Below are positions 1-7,817 of a DNA stretch of 64,000 bases, piece by piece. The stretch's first letter is position 1. Each line of letters opens with the position of its first letter. The notes under the pieces are model-generated. The model was given only the letters and a program-made list of their open reading frames with translations. It had not been told where the DNA came from and made no database searches. Position numbers and translations under genes: made by a program. The stretch comes from CAJXVA01 sp963761755 (lineage in GTDB: Bacteria; Myxococcota_A; Polyangia; Nannocystales; Nannocystaceae): the NCBI GenBank assembly GCA_963761755.1, contig CAVXIC010000040.1, positions 1 to 64,000 on the forward strand, given 5' to 3'.

Positions 1-1
1 C

Positions 2-35
2 AAAGACCGCCTTTCAGGCGGTCTTTTCCTTTTTG
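2..35 (+). terminator. factor-independent terminator at left edge
   Basis: A perfect 10-bp stem (AAAGACCGCC at 2-11 pairing with GGCGGTCTTT at 17-26) has a 5-nt loop and runs into a T-rich tail ending near 35. It closes a transcription unit lying left of the window. It is also the last feature before the accessory genes, so the element boundary may lie close by. Confidence 0.8.
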
Positions 36-85
36 GGTCTCTGCCGTGGTCGTCCCATGGTCGGCGGAGACAACGCAACGCCGGC

Positions 86-505
86 CTATTTTCCCGACGC
101 ACCACCTTCGGGAGCGTAGACGCAGCCCCGCTGGTGAGCGCGGGCGGCAAGAACCTGCGCCTTCTTCTTCACCTGATTCTTGGGAAGGTCGGAAAAGTGG
201 ACGTAGGCGTGCGCCGGGTTGGTCCAACCTTCGGGATCTGGGTCTGGGTACGCCTTCAGGCCAGCGCCATCGGCCTCGCCAACCGTCACCGCCCACACGC
301 CGACAGAAGACCAGTCGTTCGAGACAAACCGTTCGAATGACTCTTGTGCGGTGCAGACGGAAGCCCGATCCACCGAGAGGTGCCCGTTGTCCTTTGGCGT
401 CGGCCGGAATGCCTGGCTGCTGACACGTCCGTCGTGAATCCACGAGGGATTCACCTGTCGGTGGAGGTTCTCCTCGCCGTCGTCCAGTGGCTCAGGCGTT
501 TCCAT
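86..505 (-). CDS. conserved hypothetical protein, second gene of an overlapping pair
   Basis: A 139-residue protein whose start I place at METPEP (ATG at 505). It overlaps the last 14 bases of the upstream gene, which implies translational coupling. Longer in-frame versions read into the partner gene and look less likely. It carries a conserved-looking stretch VSSQAFRPTPKDNGHLSVDR near residues 27-46 and a C-terminal part with NPAHAYVHF. I have seen hypothetical proteins with a similar VSSQAF.PTPKD signature but know no function. No signal peptide or membrane segment is visible. Its tight pairing with the 391-residue gene suggests the two act together. Confidence 0.6.
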   Translation of the reverse strand: METPEPLDDGEENLHRQVNPSWIHDGRVSSQAFRPTPKDNGHLSVDRASVCTAQESFERFVSNDWSSVGVWAVTVGEADGAGLKAYPDPDPEGWTNPAHAYVHFSDLPKNQVKKKAQVLAARAHQRGCVYAPEGGASGK

Positions 506-1667
506 CACGGCCCCCTCGCCATTGCGCCAACAGGTCCACGAGCGCGGAGCCGTCCGTTTCCGCGAGCGTTTCGAAAGCCAGTTCGTGGTCAGCGTCGGCA
601 CCGGTCGTCAGGTTCACGGCGCTGACTTCGACCGACCCCGTCAACCCGAACGTGACCGCGACCTCCCACGTGCCGACGGTCCACTCGGCTTCAACAGAAC
701 CGTCAGGCGTGGGGAAGATGCGCGGGCTGGTGATGTCGCCGACCGAAACAACCGCCACCAGGACGTCACGGACGCGTTCAGCATGAAGCCTATCGAGGGC
801 GTTGCCTTCGCCGTCAAGCCATCCGGCTTCCAGTTGCAGCAGCTCATCCATCCGATCACGGACGTGCACGGCGTCGCCAGTCCAAAGCTCGTCTACCGAG
901 TAGATGCGTTCCACACGCCCATCGGCGTTATGCTCGGCGGCCCCAACGACCTGGACCAGCAAACTCGCCCCGGCGACGCGATTGATCTCGTCGTTCATTT
1001 CTTCCGGGTAGGCGCCCTGGATTCTTCGACTCGACTCGCCGTCGGTGTCGATCTGAAACGTCCGATTCCGGTAGTCGACTTCTGTGATGCGGCCGAGCAA
1101 CGCCACGTCTTCCACGTACGTCGTCGTGGAGAGCCGAAGGAGCTTCTTGCGTAGCGCCTGACCGTAGCGGACCCCGGCGTCCTCGCCTGGTCGCACCAGC
1201 TCCATCGTCTCGTCTGCGTTCAGCGTCCGGCCGAACGTGCCAAAGTAGCGCAGGGCATGCCGTGGGAAGCCCTGCGGAAGCCCCTTGCCGCTGTTGACGT
1301 CCTCTACGGCCTGCGAAATACGGTCGCGAGCTTCATCAAACTCATCCTGGTCGTGCTCGCCGAAGAGTGCGAGGACAGCCACGACGTTCCGAAGCAGCAC
1401 CGGAATCGCGGAGCCGTCCTCAACTTCCTTGATGCTTAGCTGGAAGCTCTCCGCAAAGCCCTTCGGCACACGCTGCCGCTGCGGATGCCGTTCACGAAAG
1501 ATCTCCTTTGCGACGGCGACCACCAGCTCGCGGTATGCAGCAAACTCCGCGAACACTTCCACGGGCACCGTGGCATCGTCGAACCTTGCGCCTCGCAGCC
1601 GAGGCGACAGGAACGGGATCTTGTGGGGGTCTTTGGGCACGGGCTGATTGGGCTGCAACCGTCTCAC
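492..1667 (-). CDS. conserved hypothetical protein, 391 residues
   Basis: This is the first gene of a two-gene unit read leftward, with a GTG start at 1667. The protein is soluble in appearance and moderately acidic. The middle (about residues 175-260) reads like small beta strands (VALLGRITEVDYRN, FQIDTD, SLLVQVVG). The C-terminal third has FPTPDGSVEAEWTVGTWEV, a pattern I associate with mobile-element hypotheticals of the type PTP(E/D)GG(V/I)..EW. I do not recognise a catalytic motif and assign no function. It is transcribed divergently from the small acidic gene at 1746, with a 78-bp shared control region. Codon use is less GC-extreme than the backbone to the right of 11,552. Confidence 0.6.
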   Translation of the reverse strand: MRRLQPNQPVPKDPHKIPFLSPRLRGARFDDATVPVEVFAEFAAYRELVVAVAKEIFRERHPQRQRVPKGFAESFQLSIKEVEDGSAIPVLLRNVVAVLALFGEHDQDEFDEARDRISQAVEDVNSGKGLPQGFPRHALRYFGTFGRTLNADETMELVRPGEDAGVRYGQALRKKLLRLSTTTYVEDVALLGRITEVDYRNRTFQIDTDGESSRRIQGAYPEEMNDEINRVAGASLLVQVVGAAEHNADGRVERIYSVDELWTGDAVHVRDRMDELLQLEAGWLDGEGNALDRLHAERVRDVLVAVVSVGDITSPRIFPTPDGSVEAEWTVGTWEVAVTFGLTGSVEVSAVNLTTGADADHELAFETLAETDGSALVDLLAQWRGGRDGNA

Positions 1668-1745
1668 TTCTGAGGCGGCCAGGGCAAGAACGTAGTGAAC
1701 CCAGCGATGGCCGGGACCATTCCCACTGCGGTGCTAGACTTGACC

Positions 1746-2039
1746 ATGGCACGACGTGGCAAGCGGCGAGGGAGCGCACGACGGGGGTCTGGATGGTCCG
1801 TCACGTTCGACGGACCGGACATCGAACAGCTTGGCCGGGAGCTGATCGAAGAAGGACTACGAAGCGGTGTGATCGAAGCCGCGGAAGAAGCCGCTGCCGA
1901 AGAAGGCTTCGGCGACACCTGGCAAATCGACGTGGAGTTGAACGTGGACGACGGGCGCACGGTCCACGCCGTGGTGGCCAAGGAAGGCGACGGCGAGCCG
2001 AAGATCACGGACTGGAAAGCGGCGCCCGGGGACGAGTAG
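1746..2039 (+). CDS. small acidic hypothetical protein
   Basis: A 97-residue protein is read from ATG at 1746; an in-frame GTG at 1695 would add 17 residues. The first 16 residues are strongly basic (ARRGKRRGSARRG) and the rest is strongly acidic (EEAAEEAAAEEGFGD, VAKEGDGEPKITDW). That charge split would suit binding to a nucleic acid or a basic partner, but this is inference only. No known domain is recognised. It lies 72 bp upstream of the HEPN-like gene on the same strand. Confidence 0.45.
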   Translation: MARRGKRRGSARRGSGWSVTFDGPDIEQLGRELIEEGLRSGVIEAAEEAAAEEGFGDTWQIDVELNVDDGRTVHAVVAKEGDGEPKITDWKAAPGDE

Positions 2040-2110
2040 CAGCGCTCGATTCGCGGCACGGTAGCTCCGCTAGCCGTTGCACTCGGCCTGGCTACGACCA
2101 TACTTGGGCG

Positions 2111-2923
2111 ATGGCCGTCGCGGAGATTCGGAGACACCAACATCAGGAACCGCTTGGCATTCTGGCGCGCGGGTTCTTCGACTCCGCCCGCGCGGTATTC
2201 GAACGCGCCGACGCGGGCCGCGGGCTGGTGGACTTCGCCTTTTCCCCGGGCGCGTACTGTCTCCGGCATGGCTTGGAACTGCTGACGAAGCAAATGAGCC
2301 TTTATGTCGCGTACGAGCTGAAGAATGACAAGCTCCGGTACAAAGCGGGCCACGACTTGAAGAGAACCTGGAAGAAGATTCGAGCCACGGTCCAAGACGC
2401 GGCAAGCAACGCAATGGCTTCGCCGAGCGAGTGGGCGGTGGAAGACATCGCGCACCACTTCGACGTCATCGACAGTCTGATCGATGACCTGCACAAGCTG
2501 GACCCCAACGGGACCGCGCTTCGCTACCCGGTTGCACTCCCCTTCAGCTTTGATGCCGTGAACCTCTCCGACTTGGCCGCCATGTCGAAGGCGGCCCTGG
2601 ACGCGTCCCAGATGCTACTGGCGTTCGCCGAAGAACAGGCCGATCGAGTCGCCGAACGTCGCGGGGACATGCCTCATGACTTCCATGCGCTGGTGGAAGC
2701 GCTGCGAGGCCCAGAGACGGAACGGGACCGCATAGGACGGGAATACGATGACGCCATCAAAGCTCGATACCAGCGTGGGAGGATGCTGCGAGGCGAGGGG
2801 AAACAGCCCCACGAAGTCCCAACCGACCCGAAATACGCCGCGGCCGAGAGCGAGATCCAGCGGCTGCAAGGGTCAAGCGCCACACTCGGTGGAAAGCACG
2901 CCGGGCCCGGCAGCGACGACTAG
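2111..2923 (+). CDS. HEPN-like domain protein
   Basis: A 270-residue protein starts at ATG 2111. Near residues 50-90 it has the pattern YCLRHGLELLTKQ followed by AGHDLKRTWKKIR. This resembles HEPN-type helical proteins of the R-phi-x3-H / GHDL..LW class, often found beside toxins, nucleotidyltransferases and defence genes. A downstream ALRYPV segment also recurs in such proteins. The C-terminal 70 residues are charged and probably helical. It ends in a 4-bp convergent overlap with the ribbon-helix-helix gene. Function is unproven: some HEPN proteins are RNases, but the match here is partial and I cannot show a catalytic RxxxxH pair. Confidence 0.55.
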   Translation: MAVAEIRRHQHQEPLGILARGFFDSARAVFERADAGRGLVDFAFSPGAYCLRHGLELLTKQMSLYVAYELKNDKLRYKAGHDLKRTWKKIRATVQDAASNAMASPSEWAVEDIAHHFDVIDSLIDDLHKLDPNGTALRYPVALPFSFDAVNLSDLAAMSKAALDASQMLLAFAEEQADRVAERRGDMPHDFHALVEALRGPETERDRIGREYDDAIKARYQRGRMLRGEGKQPHEVPTDPKYAAAESEIQRLQGSSATLGGKHAGPGSDD

Positions 2924-3141
2924 CGCCGCTTCGTCCGCTTCCGTGCGCCGCCACGCTTGGGCAGCTTGCGGCCGAGCAACAGCGTGCGGTCACGCTCCAC
3001 CGCTTCCAGGCCGATGCGCATCGCCTCGCGGGCCAGCGAAGCACGAGTGACCACGGGGATGTCTTCCACCAGCGCGTCGATGCGGTCTAGGTCCGCCTGG
3101 CTGACGCGCAGGAACAGGCTTTGGTCCACGGGGTCGGTCAC
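2920..3141 (-). CDS. ribbon-helix-helix (CopG/Arc-like) DNA-binding protein
   Basis: A 73-residue protein begins at GTG 3141, inside the recombinase stop codon (GTGA overlap), so it is translationally coupled. The sequence has one short strand (SLFLRVS), helix 1 (QADLDRIDALVEDI), a turn, and helix 2 (RASLAREAMRIGLEAVE). That is the classic ribbon-helix-helix order. The last 15 residues are basic (KLPKRGGARKRTKRR). It probably binds DNA as a dimer of dimers and could repress its own operon through the palindrome at 3847-3865. Alternatively it could be an antitoxin or a partition-type regulator. Confidence 0.65.
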   Translation of the reverse strand: MTDPVDQSLFLRVSQADLDRIDALVEDIPVVTRASLAREAMRIGLEAVERDRTLLLGRKLPKRGGARKRTKRR

Positions 3142-3842
3142 GCCGCCACCGCCTCACGGGCGAGCACACGGCGGACGGTGTTGGCGTGCCATCGGCCGCC
3201 GCGCTTCGTCTGGTGGCCTTCGGCGTCCAGGGTGTCGGCGATGGCCCGCAGCGTGAGCCCCGCTTCCCGCAGCTCAAGCATTCGCGCCACGGTGCGGGCT
3301 TCGTCCGAAACTGTTTCGACCACGCGCCGGCCGTCCGCGTCCGTCGCGTCGACACGGCGCCATCCCAGCGCTTCGGCGCCAAGCTGAACGCCCTGCGATC
3401 GAATGTGCGCCAGAGATTCGCGGGTCCGCTCGCCGGTCGCCTCGCGCTCCCACTGGCTGACGCTCGCCAGCACGTTCAGCACCAGCCGACCGGCCGCACT
3501 GCGGGTGTCGATGCTGTCGGCCACGGACAGCAGCGAGAAACGGTCGCCGAAGTAGTCGTCCACCAGGTCGGCCAGGTCCCGCACAGACCGCGTCAGGCGG
3601 TCCAGCTTGCACACCAGCAAGCCGTCCGCCTCGCCGGCCTTCATGGCCGCCAAGGCGCGCCGAAGCGCAGGACGGTCCAACGTCTTCGCGCTCACGCCCG
3701 CGTCCACTTCGATCGTCACCAGCTCCAGGTCCATCGCCAGCGCGTAGGCTTCCAGCTTGGCGCGCTGTGCGTCCAGCGACACGCCGTCTTCAGCCTGGCG
3801 GCTGGTGCTGACCCGGATGTAGCCGATGACCCGCGTACCCAT
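3138..3842 (-). CDS. serine recombinase (resolvase/invertase family)
   Basis: A 234-residue protein is read from ATG 3842; an in-frame TTG at 3851 lies inside the palindrome and is less likely. The N-terminal resolvase fold opens with RVIGYIRVSTSRQ, and the Ser of RVSTSRQ (residue 12) is the expected nucleophile. It continues with GVSLDAQ, a LVCKLDRLTRSVRDL motif and RERTRESL-type helix E residues. The C-terminal part (about 155-230) holds a helix-turn-helix (TLRAIADTLDAEGHQTKRG..W). The length fits a small recombinase of the plasmid/phage type, not a large integrase. It is the likely mover, or a passenger recombinase, of the accessory segment and is co-transcribed with the RHH gene. Confidence 0.9.
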   Translation of the reverse strand: MGTRVIGYIRVSTSRQAEDGVSLDAQRAKLEAYALAMDLELVTIEVDAGVSAKTLDRPALRRALAAMKAGEADGLLVCKLDRLTRSVRDLADLVDDYFGDRFSLLSVADSIDTRSAAGRLVLNVLASVSQWEREATGERTRESLAHIRSQGVQLGAEALGWRRVDATDADGRRVVETVSDEARTVARMLELREAGLTLRAIADTLDAEGHQTKRGGRWHANTVRRVLAREAVAA

Positions 3843-3846
3843 GACC

Positions 3847-3865
3847 GTCAATGTATATCATTGAC
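3847..3865. promoter_or_regulatory. perfect 19-bp palindrome, putative operator of recombinase-RHH operon
   Basis: GTCAATG (3847-3853) and CATTGAC (3859-3865) form perfect inverted arms around a TATAT spacer, starting 5 bp upstream of the recombinase ATG. The local A+T richness contrasts with its surroundings. The position fits an operator or promoter-overlapping site, most simply for the operon's own ribbon-helix-helix protein. A recombinase crossover site is the alternative. Confidence 0.5.
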
Positions 3866-3879
3866 CATCAAAGTCCAGC

Positions 3880-4195
3880 ATCGTGTAACCGAAACGGGCA
3901 TCTTGGTCAGCGACCGAGCGTCGGTCTTCGGGTTTGGGCGATGGCGCTGCGACAGGTCTGCTGGGCGCATCTGCTGCGGCTATTCGTCGGGTTCTCACAG
4001 CGAGCCGGTCCCGAAGGGGCCTACGGTCGCGAGCTGCTCGAGCACGCCGCGCTCGTGTTCGAGTACTGGCACGATTTCGTCGCGGGGACCCGCTCGCGCG
4101 ACGAACTTCGGCACTTGATGAAGCCGGTCCAGCACAACTTCGAGGCGCTGCTACGGCGCATCGTGGCGGCCGATATCCGTGGTTTGTCGGGCTCG
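3880..4195 (+). pseudogene. IS66-family transposase remnant, frameshifted and truncated
   Basis: A short stretch reads GILVSDRASVFGF in one frame, then WAMALRQVCWAHLLRLFVGF..GPEGAYGRELLEHAALVFEYWHDF in the next. Together these match the central catalytic region of IS66 transposases (VSDGA.VFGFW..RQVCWAHL.RKF). The frames join if one T is restored in the TTT run near 3932. The fragment ends at LSGSC, exactly where the IS21-type terminus begins at 4196. Neither the transposase ends nor the accessory IS66 orfs are present, so it is a dead internal piece. Confidence 0.8.
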
Positions 4196-4224
4196 TGTTG
4201 TGGCTCGGGCTATGTGATCCAGGC

Positions 4225-4293
4225 CAGCTCGGCAGAACTGATCCGGTCCCAGCTCGCCTGAACTGATCCACGTCAGCTCGGCAGAACTGATCC
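4225..4293 (+). repeat. left-end transposase-binding repeats of the IS21 element (3 copies)
   Basis: CAGCTCGGCAGAACTGATCC occurs at 4225-4244 and 4274-4293, and a two-base variant (CAGCTCGCCTGAACTGATCC) lies at 4250-4269. The spacing of 24-25 bp puts all copies on one face of the helix, as expected for multimeric IstA binding. Confidence 0.85.
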
Positions 4294-4350
4294 TCCCACC
4301 TGAACGGGAGGCCAGCACATCGCAAGGGCGCGACCGGCGATGCTGTCGAG

Positions 4351-5946
4351 ATGCGGAGGATCAGCATGCATCGGCTTCAAGAACTCGTTCGACTGTACCG
4401 ACTTGGCGAGGGCGCCCGCAGCATCGCCCGGCAGTTGAGGATGAGCCCCAACACCGAGCGTCAGTATCGGAACGCGCTCGAGACCGCCGGTCTTCTCGCT
4501 GGCGATGCAGAGTCGTTGCCCGACCTCGCGGCGCTCCGGCTCGCGATCGAGGCTCACAAACCGACACGGCCGCCACCGCAGCATGAGTCGTCGGTCGAGA
4601 GGTGGCGCGAAGACGTCGAGGCCTTCGTGACCGCGGGGGCGACCCCCAAGGCCATCTTCGACCGGCTACGAGTCGACCACGAGGAGTTTTGCGGAAGCTT
4701 GTCGGCGATCAAGCGCATGGTCGCCGGCATCGCCAAGGCACGCGGCGTACGTGCGCAGGACGTCGCGATTCCGGTCGTGACCTTGCCGGGAAAGGTCGCC
4801 CAGGTCGACTTCGGCGCGGTCGGCAAGCTGTGGGACGCGACGGAGAAGCGGCTGCGCACCGCGTACGTGTTTCTGATGGTGCTGGGACACTCGCGCCATC
4901 AGTTCGCGCGCATCGTCTTCGACCAGAAGGTCGATATGTGGCTTGCCCTGCACGTCGCGGCGTTCGAGTGGTTTGGCGGCGTGCCGGAGACCGTCGTCCC
5001 CGACAACCTCAAGTCCGCCGTGATCCGAGCGGCGTTCGACGTCCGCACCGAGCCGGTCCTCAACCGCAGCTACCGCGAACTCGCCCGACACTTCGGGTTC
5101 AAGATCGACCCCACGCCCCCATACAGCCCGCAGAAGAAGGGAAAAGTCGAATCGGGCATCCGCTACGTCAAAGGGAACTTCATCAAGACGGTGGGCGACG
5201 AACGCGACGCCGACACCCTCAACGCGCTGCTCGAGCGCTGGGTGCTCGAGGTCGCCGGACGCAGGGTCCACGGCACCACGTATAGGCCGCCGCTGGAGTT
5301 CTTCGAGGCCACGGAACGGGGCGCCCTGCTCTGCCTTCCGGCGCAGAAATGGGAGCCGGTTTCGTGGCAAGAGCCTACGATGCACCGCGACTGCTGCGTG
5401 CTCGTGGCAAAAGCTCGCTACTCCGCCCCCTGGCGACTCGTCGGCAAGAAGCTTCTCGCTCGGGTGACCGCGAAGTCGATCGAGCTGTACTGGGATGACA
5501 CCCGCGTCGCGACGCATGAACGACAGGCTCCAGGAGGCCGCAGCATCACGTCTGAACACCTCCCGCCCGAGCGCGGTGAATATCGGATGCGCGAGCGCAG
5601 CTACTGGGTCGAACGTGCCGAAGCCCTTGGCGCCGACGTCTTCCGCTATGTGCACGAGGTGTTCGGCAGGGACGATGTGCTCCACCAGCTGACCAAGGTG
5701 ACGGCGATCGTTCGCCATCTCGAGACCTTCCCACCCCAGCGCGCCAACGCGGCGTGTCGGCGCGCGTCGTTCTTCGGCAACTACGGCTATGGCCCGATCA
5801 AGGAGATCCTGCGCAAGGGCCTCGACCTCGAGCCCTTGCCGCAACTCGCCATGCCCGAACGACGCCCCTCAGGGACCCCCAGATTCGCCCGCAACGTTCA
5901 AGAACTCCTGCATTTCACCCCGAATGATCCCGATGCATCCCACTGA
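4351..5946 (+). CDS. istA: IS21-family transposase IstA
   Basis: A 531-residue transposase. The N-terminal helix-turn-helix (ELVRLYRLGEGARSIARQLRMSPNT, about residues 11-36) binds the terminal repeats. The integrase-type core has the full DDE set: D153 in AQVDFG, D218 in VVPDNLKSAV and E267 in KGKVESGIRYVKG. The usual C-terminal beta-rich part follows (CVLVAKARYSAPWRLVGK). The start at ATG 4351 lies just inside the repeat zone. It overlaps istB by 14 bases and so is coupled to it. No damage is visible, and the element looks potentially active. Confidence 0.95.
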   Translation: MRRISMHRLQELVRLYRLGEGARSIARQLRMSPNTERQYRNALETAGLLAGDAESLPDLAALRLAIEAHKPTRPPPQHESSVERWREDVEAFVTAGATPKAIFDRLRVDHEEFCGSLSAIKRMVAGIAKARGVRAQDVAIPVVTLPGKVAQVDFGAVGKLWDATEKRLRTAYVFLMVLGHSRHQFARIVFDQKVDMWLALHVAAFEWFGGVPETVVPDNLKSAVIRAAFDVRTEPVLNRSYRELARHFGFKIDPTPPYSPQKKGKVESGIRYVKGNFIKTVGDERDADTLNALLERWVLEVAGRRVHGTTYRPPLEFFEATERGALLCLPAQKWEPVSWQEPTMHRDCCVLVAKARYSAPWRLVGKKLLARVTAKSIELYWDDTRVATHERQAPGGRSITSEHLPPERGEYRMRERSYWVERAEALGADVFRYVHEVFGRDDVLHQLTKVTAIVRHLETFPPQRANAACRRASFFGNYGYGPIKEILRKGLDLEPLPQLAMPERRPSGTPRFARNVQELLHFTPNDPDASH

Positions 5947-6685
5947 AGACCTCATCCCCATCCTCAAGAAGCTGCGCCTCTCGGGCGTCCTCGAGACGCT
6001 CGACATGCGGCTCCGCCAAGCGGTCGACGACGACATTTCGACGGCCGAGTTCCTACTGCGGCTGCTCTGTGACGAGGTTGAACGTCGCGACGCCAAGCAG
6101 CTCGACACACGCTTGCGAAAGGCGAACTTCGAACACCGAAAGTCCCTCAACGACTTCGACTTCACGTTCAACCCCAAGGTCCCCAAAGCCAAGATCATCG
6201 ACCTCGCGACGTGTGGCTTCATCCGCAAGCACGAGAACGTCTGCATCGTCGGCCAGACCGGCGTGGGTAAGAGCCACATCGCGCAGGCTATCGGTCATCG
6301 GGCCTGCCTCGCGGGCTTCGACGTCCTCTACACCCCCGCCGACAAGATGCTCAAAGATCTCCGCGCCTGCCGAGCCGACGGGACACACGAACGCCGCCTC
6401 GCTCGGTACTCCAGCGTCGACCTGCTGATCATCGACGACCTGGGCCTGCGCACCTTGACCGGCGACGAACCGATCGACCTCTACGACATCATTCGTCAGC
6501 GCTACGAACGGGCTTCGACCGTGATCACATCAAACCGGGCGCTCGAAGAGTGGGCGCCGCTCTTCAACGATGACCTCGTCGCCAACGCCGCGATGGACCG
6601 TCTGCTCCACCACGTGCATGTCATCGAAGTCACCGGCGCGTCGTATCGGAACCCGCCATCGCGTCCGAAGAAGAAGGCGTCCTGA
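5933..6685 (+). CDS. istB: IS21-family helper ATPase IstB
   Basis: A 250-residue AAA+ ATPase that stimulates IstA and selects targets. It has a Walker A motif GQTGVGKS (about residue 103), a Walker B LLIIDDLGL, a sensor region STVITSNRALEEW, and C-terminal helices with LLHHVHVIEVTGASYR. The start is ATG 5933 (MHPTEDL); ATG 5924, nine bases upstream, is an equally possible site. Either choice overlaps the istA stop at 5946, giving coupled translation. It is clearly different from the second IstB at 7004, so the two come from different IS21 subgroups. Confidence 0.93.
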   Translation: MHPTEDLIPILKKLRLSGVLETLDMRLRQAVDDDISTAEFLLRLLCDEVERRDAKQLDTRLRKANFEHRKSLNDFDFTFNPKVPKAKIIDLATCGFIRKHENVCIVGQTGVGKSHIAQAIGHRACLAGFDVLYTPADKMLKDLRACRADGTHERRLARYSSVDLLIIDDLGLRTLTGDEPIDLYDIIRQRYERASTVITSNRALEEWAPLFNDDLVANAAMDRLLHHVHVIEVTGASYRNPPSRPKKKAS

Positions 6686-6707
6686 TGGTTCTCCGGCGCG
6701 TGTGCGT

Positions 6708-6800
6708 GGATCAGTTCAGCCGAGCTGGAGGTTCGATTCGCTCGCACGGAACTCACCAGGTTCGCCGGGTCGGAGTCACCGGATCAGTTCAGCCGAGCTG
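6708..6800 (-). repeat. right-end inverted copies of the IS21 repeats
   Basis: GGATCAGTTCAGCCGAGCTG appears at 6708-6727 and 6781-6800, inverted relative to the left-end copies. The 73-bp interval equals three repeat lengths, and the sequence between looks like decayed copies (GGTTCGCCGGGTC). These are the right-end transposase-binding sites. Confidence 0.8.
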
Positions 6801-6831
6801 AGCGCGATCAGTCCACCCGAGCCTCGACACC

Positions 6832-7020
6832 AATGCCCACGAACGCGTCGGGGCCAGCCCCGTTCGGGTCGCCTTGCAAACCCTGATTCGAGCCCAAGGT
6901 CGGACCGTGCCGCGCCCCGTGAAACTCACCGACCCGCGGCTTCGAGACATCGTGGTCGAGTCGGCCGACCTCTCGCTCTACGACGCGCTCACGGAGGACG
7001 ACGATGGCGAAGCTTCCTGA
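6832..7020 (+). pseudogene. 3' fragment of a second istA
   Basis: The frame reads NAHERVGASPVRVALQ... through VKLTDPRLRDIVVESADLSLYDALTED and stops at 7020. This is the C-terminal tail typical of some IstA proteins. It overlaps the start of the following istB by 17 bases, as intact IS21 pairs do. Everything upstream is replaced by the right terminus of the complete IS21 element at 6829, so about nine tenths of this istA is missing. Confidence 0.7.
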
Positions 7021-7789
7021 AGACGAACTCCGAAAACTCGCGTTGAAACTGCGGCTATATGGCCTCCTGGCCAACTGGGGCGAGATCGCGAAGTCGCCGT
7101 GGGTTCCCAAGCTTCTCGAGATGGAACGTGCCGAGCGAGCGCGCCGCAGCCACGAGTACCGCCTCAAGAACGCCAAGATTGGCGCCTTCAAGGACCGCTC
7201 TGAGTTCGATTGGAAGCACCCCACCAAGGCCGACCGCCTGCAGGTCGACGAGTTGTTCACGCTGGACTTCATCGGCGAAGGGACCAACGTGGTCTTCGTC
7301 GGTCCCAACGGGATCGGAAAGACGATGCTTGCGCGCAACCTCGCCTACGAAGCGGTCTCACGCGGCGTGAGCACGCGCTACACCTCGGCCAGCGACATGC
7401 TGGCTGCGCTCGGCGGCCTGACGGGGTCGATGCTGACCCAGCGACTTCGCCGCTATACGAACGCGACGCTGCTCGTCGTCGATGAACTCGGATACCTCCG
7501 GTACGACAGCCACCTCGCGGACCTGCTCTACGAGGTTATCTCTCGCCGCTACGATGCCGAGGTCTCCACGATCATCACCACCAACAAACCCTTCACCGAG
7601 TGGAACCAAGTCTTCGAGGGCGCGGCATGCGTCTCGACGATGATCGACCGCCTCTGCCACCGCGTCGAGATCGTCAAGCTCGAGGGCAAGTCCTACCGCG
7701 CCAAGGAGGCTGCCGCCCTCGCCAAGCAGAAGCGTGCCGCGCGGACGAAACGCCCTCCCAGGAAACCGAGGGCGACCCCCTCGACGTGA
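7004..7789 (+). CDS. istB: second IS21-family IstB ATPase (orphan)
   Basis: A 261-residue protein with Walker A GPNGIGKT (about residue 102), Walker B LLVVDELGYLRYD, the sensor segment STIITTNKPFTEW and the RLCHRVEIVKLEGKSYR tail of the IstB/DnaC-like family. The reading frame is intact, and the basic C-terminus (KQKRAARTKRPPRKPR) is typical. Its istA partner is reduced to the tail at 6832-7020, so it cannot move its own element. It could only act in trans for a relative. It differs in length and sequence from the IstB at 5933. Confidence 0.93.
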   Translation: MAKLPEDELRKLALKLRLYGLLANWGEIAKSPWVPKLLEMERAERARRSHEYRLKNAKIGAFKDRSEFDWKHPTKADRLQVDELFTLDFIGEGTNVVFVGPNGIGKTMLARNLAYEAVSRGVSTRYTSASDMLAALGGLTGSMLTQRLRRYTNATLLVVDELGYLRYDSHLADLLYEVISRRYDAEVSTIITTNKPFTEWNQVFEGAACVSTMIDRLCHRVEIVKLEGKSYRAKEAAALAKQKRAARTKRPPRKPRATPST

Positions 7790-7795
7790 ACAACG

Positions 7796-7817
7796 GGCCC
7801 CGGCTATCGCCGGGGCC
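7796..7817 (+). terminator. GC-rich hairpin after the orphan istB
   Basis: GGCCCCGGC (7796-7804) and GCCGGGGCC (7809-7817) make a perfect 9-bp stem with a TATC loop, a few bases after the istB stop. Only TTC follows, so it is a strong hairpin without a proper U-tract. It may act as a weak or factor-dependent terminator. Confidence 0.45.

Larger units (their letters stand above)
4196..6829 (+). mobile_element. complete IS21-family insertion sequence
   Basis: The imperfect terminal inverted repeats are TGTTGTGGCTCGGG at 4196 and the complement of TGTCGAGGCTCGGG ending at 6829. Subterminal repeats of CAGCTCGGCAGAACTGATCC occur at both ends. Between them lie intact istA and istB in the usual overlapping order. 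The left flank is IS66 and the right flank is another IS21-type istA fragment, and I see no target-site duplication. The element may therefore have recombined with, or been deleted beside, its neighbours. It encodes everything needed for cut-and-paste via a circle. Confidence 0.8.

Noticed and set aside
1..40. tRNA or attachment site at the left edge
   Set aside because: Only a terminator hairpin is visible; no tRNA end or repeated att core could be found on both sides of the recombinase segment.
3851..3851. TTG start for the recombinase
   Set aside because: It lies inside the palindrome and adds three non-conserved residues. ATG 3842 fits the family N-terminus (RVIGYIRVS) better.
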